Positions 58,376 to 64,000 of a stretch of 64,000 nucleotides of DNA are shown here, piece by piece. How positions within the stretch are numbered: position 1 is the stretch's first letter; the number at the start of each line of letters is the position of its first letter. The DNA lies in assembly GCA_013176395.1 (NCBI GenBank), contig JABMLP010000013.1, forward strand, positions 124,001 to 188,000, written 5' to 3'. Source of the stretch: Venturia oleaginea. Lineage: Eukaryota; Ascomycota; Dothideomycetes; Venturiales; Venturiaceae. The position numbers and the translations under genes are program-made. Under the pieces are notes generated by a model. The model was not told the origin of the DNA, made no database searches, and saw nothing but the letters and a program-made list of their open reading frames with translations.

Positions 58376-59055
58376 TCAATTTCGTCCCTATATCACAATT
58401 TCAGTTGGATTTCATTCACAGCCAGGTCTGTGGTTGACAGTAGACGGAGAGAACGTACCTCAAGGAATCCACCGATAAAGTTGTTAGGGAGCTTTGCCTT
58501 GGGGTCCTCCTCTGCTCTAAAATATTTGAGGACATGCGTCAATTGTTTCCAGTAATTTAGTGTTTCCTGTATAGCTGGATTAGCAATCCTGCCTAGCTCT
58601 CGTCCTCCCTCCCCATTTGCGGTCTTGTAGATCCGGTCGTGATTATATGGTGAGGTAGAGAGGAGCCTTGGGTTGTTAACGCACCTGGAATTCCTGGTGC
58701 GAGTTGAATAGCAACACATCCGTCGTCTTAATCTGGTTGACGTATCGGTGTCTCTCAAACTCTTGTCGCATCTTTGTTCGTAGGGTCGAGACGGGGAGGT
58801 TGAGGGAATACATGTTTTGGATTTCTGGTGCCTAGAATTTCCCGAGGATCAGTCTTTCTTCCCCTTTTTCGTGGTATTCTCGTGGACCGGAGGTAAGGAC
58901 GTACGGCTCGCAACCAGTCCCGGTAGGACCTTAGGACTCGCGATTTTGCGTCGGCCCAATTGGCGGCTGGGAGGTGGTCAGTTGTGCACGGAGGTCAGGG
59001 AGTGAGAAAATGTACAAGATCGAGTCCTCTGGGCCAGGTAGGTCGGGTTAATCAT
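58376..59055 (-). CDS. NDUFA6: Complex I LYR-family subunit NDUFA6 (B14 / 14.8 kDa)
   Basis: A 122-aa accessory subunit of mitochondrial NADH:ubiquinone oxidoreductase that binds the acyl carrier protein. Five exons on the minus strand: 59016-59055, 58905-58966, 58685-58831, 58459-58566 and 58376-58387. The product begins MINPTYLAQRTRSS and continues NWADAKSRVLRSYRDWLRA, where SYR is the LYR-type motif. It then reads YSLNLPVSTLRTKMRQEFE, RHRYVNQIKTTDVLLF and ETLNYWKQLTHVLKYFRAEE. The last exon is 12 nt and adds GRN before the stop, matching the family C-terminus. Introns are 49, 73, 118 and 71 nt. The splice chain is built from signals plus family fit; the terminal micro-exon is the weakest call. 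Confidence 0.9.
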
Positions 59056-59600
59056 TGTGTGGTGCTACTTGGTGGAGAACGTGGTGGTGATGTTCGATGG
59101 AGGGCAACAGGGCAGGTTGTGGATAGAATGCAGACACCAAAGCTGGCGATACTAAAGTGCATGCCGAGTCTTAGCCTGGATCCGAACAACAACATGTCTC
59201 CCTTCAATCAATTTCATCCCACCAACACTTCAACTCCCTTGTGTCAACATTCTGCGTGAAGATCTCAAACCTTCCGCGATACCTCCGCAGTAGCTTCATC
59301 AATTCATTGCCACTCGAGGTACATCTCAACTGGAATGATCATCTACCTTGACATCGATCTCGATCAATTTCTGGTGATTCAATTTCGGAACATCGCCAGG
59401 ACCTTATCACAATCGAACTCGGATTGAGAGAGTTTGAAGCCAACGCCATCCTCGATTGCTCTGTTGTGCAAGGGCATCGAATTGAAGATCCTACGTGTGG
59501 CTCACGAGAGCACCGCTATCCTGAAAGATCTTTGAATGTGCCAGCGTTTTCATCAATCACCATACCCGTCATTCTCCCTTTCAACTCAGGGAGGAGCAAC
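59056..59600. promoter_or_regulatory. Divergent intergenic region NDUFA6-BTB1
   Basis: 545 bp between outward-facing starts. The BTB1 frame is open upstream to 59424, but the first ATG with a good context is at 59601. Confidence 0.4.
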
Positions 59601-60921
59601 ATGGACTCAAAAGATGTGGCCTCAAACCTAAAAAGGGAGTCCATCAAAAGACAAAAGCCGTACAAAAACCATACCGCGATCAATGAGCACGTCAAGGCCA
59701 TGCGACAAAAGTTCGAATCCGGAGAGGACTCCGATGTCACTCTTCGAGCTGAAGATGGGACAATCTTCAAGCTTCATAAAGTCATCATAACTGGGCAGTC
59801 GAAGTTCTTTAAGAAGGCGTGTCACCCTGAGCATTTCAAGGTTAGTGTTCGTCAGATCACTTTCATTCCCACTCGTCAAATCTTGTTCACGCTGAACCCA
59901 TATTGCCCTTGTAAGTCGAGATAGATTTCGATGAATTCCTGGTAATTCTTATCCTTTTGACTGCTAGAAATTCATCGCCTTTTATTTCGTGTTCAGTGGC
60001 ACGTTAGACCTGCAATTGATGCTTCTCCAAAAAACTATTGAACGCAGAGTATGATGTCTAAGTCGAGATCGATGTCGCTAAACTTCTGGCAATACATTTC
60101 TTGAGCTTTGCGAGAAGTTTAGCGACATCGATCTCAACTTGAGTGTCTATTTGGAGGTAGCTAAGTTTATGAAGCCAGACAGAAGAAGGGACATCAATTG
60201 ACAGCAACCCCATGGTGCATGGTGTAAATTCGAGTTGGTTGTTGGCCATGCTGATTGGGTAAACCCACTGGGACGAAGTGTTTACGAGCTTACTCTTTGG
60301 GTATAGGAAGGCGTCGACAACTTCATCAATCTGGAGTCAGGAGATTCCTCCATCCTTGAGATGCTACTTGAATACCTATATGTCTTAGATTACGACGATC
60401 GCGCTATGGAACCGGAGCAGGGAGCTCTTGTAACAAATGCTGAGATATATGCTGCCGCTGATTTCTACGACATCCCATCTCTGAAGACGGTAGCCCAGGC
60501 CAAAATGAAGAGATGTGTTACCACAATGCAAATGTGGGCAAATCGGGAATTTCCACAAGCGATCAGCATCGTCTACACAACTACCCTGGCAAAAGACCGC
60601 GGCTTGCGAGATATCGTCTTGAAAGCTGTCCTGGAGAACTTCAAGGTCCTGAGAAACGTCGAGGATCAGATCAAGGACGATTCGAAATTGGTCGAATTTC
60701 TAGAGGGCCGTCCAACATTGACTCAGGTTATGTCAGATGTTGCAGAGTTTGCTGCAGACGTTGCTTTTCAGTTTAGTGATAGATGGATAGATTTTCGCCA
60801 GGTCAAGTGTGCGTGTGGTCACACGTGGGCGTACTCGGCAGAGAAGTCGGAGCAGACTCATATGGCTTGTCCTCACTGTGCCACTGTCAGGGCGGATTGG
60901 ACCAGCCGACGAGTGGATTGA
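59601..60921 (+). CDS. BTB/POZ-domain protein 1 (intact member of a three-gene array)
   Basis: Exons 59601-59840 and 60307-60921 encode 284 aa. The BTB/POZ fold starts FESGEDSDVTLRAEDGTIFK and LHKVIITGQSKFFKKAC, and after a 466-nt phase-0 intron continues MLLEYLYVLDYDD and NAEIYAAADFYDIPSLKTVA. The C-terminal end carries a Cys-rich element, CACGHTW followed by CPHC, that could bind zinc. BTB domains mediate dimerisation or cullin-3 binding; the fungal members of this type have no assigned role. The intron is unusually long because it holds a 28-bp inverted repeat. Two related genes follow on the same strand, progressively damaged. Confidence 0.82.
60060..60140. repeat. 28-bp inverted repeat inside BTB1 intron
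   Basis: Left arm 60060-60087 (AAGTCGAGATCGATGTCGCT...) pairs with right arm 60113-60140 with a single mismatch and a 25-nt loop. It lies wholly inside the 59841-60306 intron. A weakly similar sequence (GACATCGATATGGCTAAGTT) occurs at about 61038-61060 between BTB1 and BTB2. Confidence 0.85.
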
Positions 60922-61263
60922 ATGAATGTGAAAGAGCTTCTTCGGTGATTGGGATTCAACAGGTTGCTTGCAGAACAGCGGGCCGGCAGTTCAAGGCTCT
61001 CCTAAGAAAAGCCTCAACATAGCTTGTAGTGCCTGATTCGACATCGATATGGCTAAGTTTCTTGCGAGTTCCCAAAATAAGATTAACAGAAGTTTATCGA
61101 TAGCGATCCAGAATTGAGAGACTGTTATCAGAAAGCCGGATATGGCAGCGAATATATGCGAGCACGGGCCTGGTGTTGTCAACACTTATATCGCGTGACG
61201 CATCGGTCCAAGGTCTAAATTCTGCGTCTTTCCCACTTTTACCGAGCCCAACAACTAAAAGCC
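60922..61263. other. Spacer between BTB1 and BTB2
   Basis: 342 bp. It must hold the BTB2 promoter. Contains the weak copy of the BTB1 intron repeat. No gene seen. Confidence 0.5.
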
Positions 61264-62078
61264 ATGGATGATACACCACTACCTACCGCACGCGACGCTG
61301 GGCTTCGGCGGTAAAATACCCTGTGGAGACCACATTTCAGCCACTGACAATGACAGCATCTTCGAAACAGGAGATTACTCTGATCTCGTTCTACATTGCA
61401 CCGATGGCAAATCCTTCCGCGTTCACAAGACCATCGTTTGCGTTCAGTCAAAGTACTTCGAGAACGCCTGTAAACCGGACAGGTTCAAGGTACGTAGATC
61501 TTTGGATGAATATGAAGGGGAACACCTTGTCTCCCCGCTTTATATCGCTTTCTGCATGTTCTACAAGTGATCGGGCTCAGTTATAGCAGGATAGAATCGA
61601 AGGCCGGATCGATCTGGCATACCACTCCACCACAATGCACGCCTCGCTAGAGTATATGTGCACCCAAGATTACGATGGCAACAAAACAGCGTTCTCGTCA
61701 CCTCAAGACGCACTGCTTGAACATGCTAAGATCTACATAGCCGCAGAATTACTCGGCGTACCTCAGCTCAAATTAGTAGCCGCCCAGAAATTCCAGGACG
61801 CCTGCGAGGAAATTGTCTATGGCGAAGCACCTCAATTCCTCCAAGCAACAAAGTTGATCTATACCGAGACACCGGCAACCGACCTGGTCTTCCGCAATGT
61901 TATTGTGTGGCTCCTTGTCGCAGGTCGCTGTAGCTCATTTGAGGGACTGAACGAGTTGATGGCTGAGTTACCAGAGCTCGGCAGGAATTGCTCGATTGGT
62001 CTCTTTGCCGAGCTTGATAAACAACGGGACATGGCAGAATATCTACAATTGAAATGGGACCAGTTTACCCAGTTCTAG
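61264..62078 (+). CDS. BTB/POZ-domain protein 2, C-terminally truncated
   Basis: Exons 61264-61310, 61357-61489 and 61590-62078, about 223 aa. The start AGCCATGG encodes MDDTPLPTARDAGLR; a 46-nt intron with CTGAC branch point leads into IFETGDYSDLVLHCTDGKSF. The exon breaks match those of BTB3, and the break after RFK matches BTB1. The second acceptor is TAGCAG, so use of either AG adds or drops one Gln. The frame stops at TAG (62076-62078) just where BTB1 continues with its zinc-ribbon; past the stop the same frame reads CTYCKRIW and CPTPGC before a second stop, so the ribbon was lost by a point mutation. Whether the shorter protein still works is unknown. Confidence 0.75.
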
Positions 62079-63225
62079 TGCACATATTGCAAAAGAATCT
62101 GGGGTGAAAGGGTTAGGGGAAGCCGTTGCCCGACACCAGGCTGCCCGTCAAATAGAAGGATGATCTAGCATTGCTCAGTCATACTTGCTAATCTTGAGGA
62201 ACTATAAGCTTGGGACAGTGGAGCAGTAGCGAATAATGTGTCTTCGAAGTCAAAGACAAGCATGGAGAGCTACATCTGCGAACCACGAGTAGTGTAGCAT
62301 CGGAATACAAATACTCAGCCCTTCGGTTATTTGCTAGCATGGCCTGGTTTCTATGGGATAAGATCTGCTTGAGATCGCACGGGCAACTGTGCCATCACGT
62401 TTCCAGATTCTGAGCATTGTGCATTCTTTCGCTAATAACGTCCAGGGCGTATCTTCACATCCTGTATCAACCTTGCTTCTAAGGGTGAAAATGCGACGAC
62501 AGGTTCTGAAAAGGCAGCTTTGCGACTTAGGAATTTGGGTAGCACGGAAGTGATTAAATGATGTGGAGTCGAAGATTGAATCTCCCAGCTCGAAAGTCTT
62601 CTGTTAGATTCGCATTTTCCTACGACTGTCACACGCGAAATTCTCTAAGGCAATGCCACTGTCTTTATGCGAACTGGAGCTGACTGTTACAGGTTGTTTT
62701 CGCTGAGGTAGAGTCGGCAAGCCGGATGGATTGCTAAGAGCGATGTTCAGCCCCACGCGCCAGCTCTGCTCTCTTTGCGACGCTAGAAGGTCGGACGCCG
62801 GCTATCGATCTCATTTTATTTGATCTCAGATATTGTCGATGAGTTTTATTGATAGACCCTGACATCAGACATTTGAAAAGCGGAAAGCTTCTAAAGCCAG
62901 GGAGCAAACAGCGAAAGGTGGCTGATTGACCAGGTCTAATTCTTTCTACCGATTCCACTAGGGCCTTTGATACTATTTATTATCTGTCTCATTTATGAGA
63001 GGCACTGGAAGTCAAGGCTAGTAGCCACTGAAAAAGAAATTGGGATTTTTTTTTCCAAGGCAAAATTTGGTTACACCACAGACGTCGACCACCATAACAG
63101 AACCAAAAACTGAAAGCGAAGTATGAAAAAATTTTGGAGCCATGTTCTCCTCTTTACACTATTCACTCCCTAAGACACAAATTAACCAGCAAGCTGTTCC
63201 TATATTCACATCACAAAAGACCACC
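62079..63225. other. Spacer between BTB2 and BTB3
   Basis: The first 90 bp are the untranslated zinc-ribbon remnant of BTB2. The rest shows no gene. The last 50 bp form a C/A-rich leader to BTB3. Confidence 0.5.
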
Positions 63226-64000
63226 ATGGCTCTTTTGGACGCCAGCCACTCGCTTTCTGAGCCCATAGCTGGCCATCGTGCGTAAGTTATAGTCCTTGAC
63301 TCTGCCGTCTAGTTACACACTAATAGAGGTTAATAGTATGCTCGAAACCGGCGCATACTCCGACCTCATTCTTTACTCTAGTGACGGTACATTCTTCAAG
63401 GTGTACAGAGTCATCGTGTGCGCGCGGTCTGCTTTCTTTCAAAAGGTATGCAATCCAGACGCGTTCAAGGTCGGTAGATCAAATCCTCATTATTTCATCG
63501 TTGCTAATTACTGGTAGGAGGGAAGTGAAGGCCATATCCACCTGGAAGAAGATTCTTCCACGATTTTTCAAGTCCTTCAATACCTCTATATATTAGACTA
63601 CCAACTTGATTGCAAGGACGACTCGGACACGCGACAATTGAGATGCTTTGATGGCACACGCTGAGATCTTTATTTCCCCAGCCCCGGAAAACTGCGGCAA
63701 ACAAATTTGAGGCGGGCTGGTCCAATGTCGTTCGGGAGGACCCCAGGTTCCTTAAGCTCATCCGACTTGTGTACACCTAGACGCACGGTGATAACGAGCC
63801 GCGTAAGACCCTCGTGGATCGAGTAACAGCTGGCGACGAAATACATGACTTCAGCTAAGACATTGCGAACGGTCTGACCCTTGAGTTACGGAAGTCTAGG
63901 AAACCGATTTCTGAGTTTGAAGAGCAGAAGTCAAGAATGGCCAGATTTCAGGACAAGTGGGAAGGCTTCAAACATATTCAAGGCGTAGCGCGCCCGTACA
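63226..64000 (+). pseudogene. BTB/POZ-domain protein 3, frameshifted, runs off the window
   Basis: An excellent start context (CCACCATGG) opens MALLDASHSLSEPIAGHRA. Exons 63226-63281 and 63337-63469 give MLETGAYSDLILYSSDGTFF and a normal BTB first half; the second donor has drifted to GTCGGT where BTB2 has GTACGT. The next exon from 63518 reads EGSEGHIHLEED and LQYLYILDYQLDCKDD. The frame then breaks near 63640-63655: the family sequence resumes in another frame as LMAHAEIFISPAPENCGKQI, and later in a further frame as KFEAGWSNVVREDPRFLKLI with stops at about 63777 and 63857. The tail continues past the window end. Confidence 0.78.

Noticed and set aside
61268..61570. A start at 61268 for BTB2 without the first intron
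   Set aside because: The ATG at 61264 with a 46-nt intron reproduces the exon break of BTB3 and has a better start context.

Overview
The window is genomic DNA of a filamentous ascomycete. Most genes carry short GT-AG introns (about 46-150 nt) with CTRAC-like branch points, starts are Kozak-like, and intergenic spaces are 0.3-3 kb. The mix of conserved fungal genes, a Fot1/pogo transposon, fungal STAND and BTB relics and C-to-T stop mutations fits Pezizomycotina. I suspect Leotiomycetes (Helotiales), which is an inference from general resemblance only.

Layout. 0-11 kb: the 3' part of an RRM protein gene (+), a 14-nt minisatellite, CBP4 (-) for cytochrome bc1 assembly, and the chitin synthase activator SKT5/CHS4 (+). 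11-19 kb: gene-poor, with tandem and palindromic repeats, one copy of a 253-bp MITE, and a dead FtsJ-like methyltransferase gene (-). 19-34.8 kb: a TED1-type phosphoesterase (+), ribosomal protein uL14/RPL23 (-), and three SANT/Myb-like genes (two -, one +). 35-41.5 kb: MITE copy 2, an MFS anion permease (+) and a FAT1/FATP-type acyl-CoA synthetase with a peroxisomal C-terminus (+). 42-46.6 kb: MITE copy 3, a STAND/ankyrin gene relic, and an unusual 2OG-oxygenase-like protein that has lost its iron ligands. 47.7-55.6 kb: a dense housekeeping block holding V-ATPase subunit f (-), UBC1 (-), RPT2 (+), RPC19 (-) and HIS3 (+). 56-58 kb: a complete pogo/Fot1 element with perfect 43-bp TIRs and a TA duplication whose transposase has three stops. 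58.4-64 kb: complex I LYR subunit NDUFA6 (-), then three tandem BTB genes in progressive decay.

Functional links. UBC1 and RPT2 (both ubiquitin-proteasome) diverge from one 771-bp region, and RPC19 and HIS3 diverge from a 176-bp region. CBP4 and NDUFA6 are respiratory-chain genes. No biosynthetic cluster, CRISPR array or tRNA gene was recognised. Exon boundaries come from reading splice signals together with frame and family resemblance; none is confirmed by transcripts. The most unusual items are the MITE family with 7-bp target duplications, the BTB array, and the 2OG pseudo-enzyme with FTGAP repeats.
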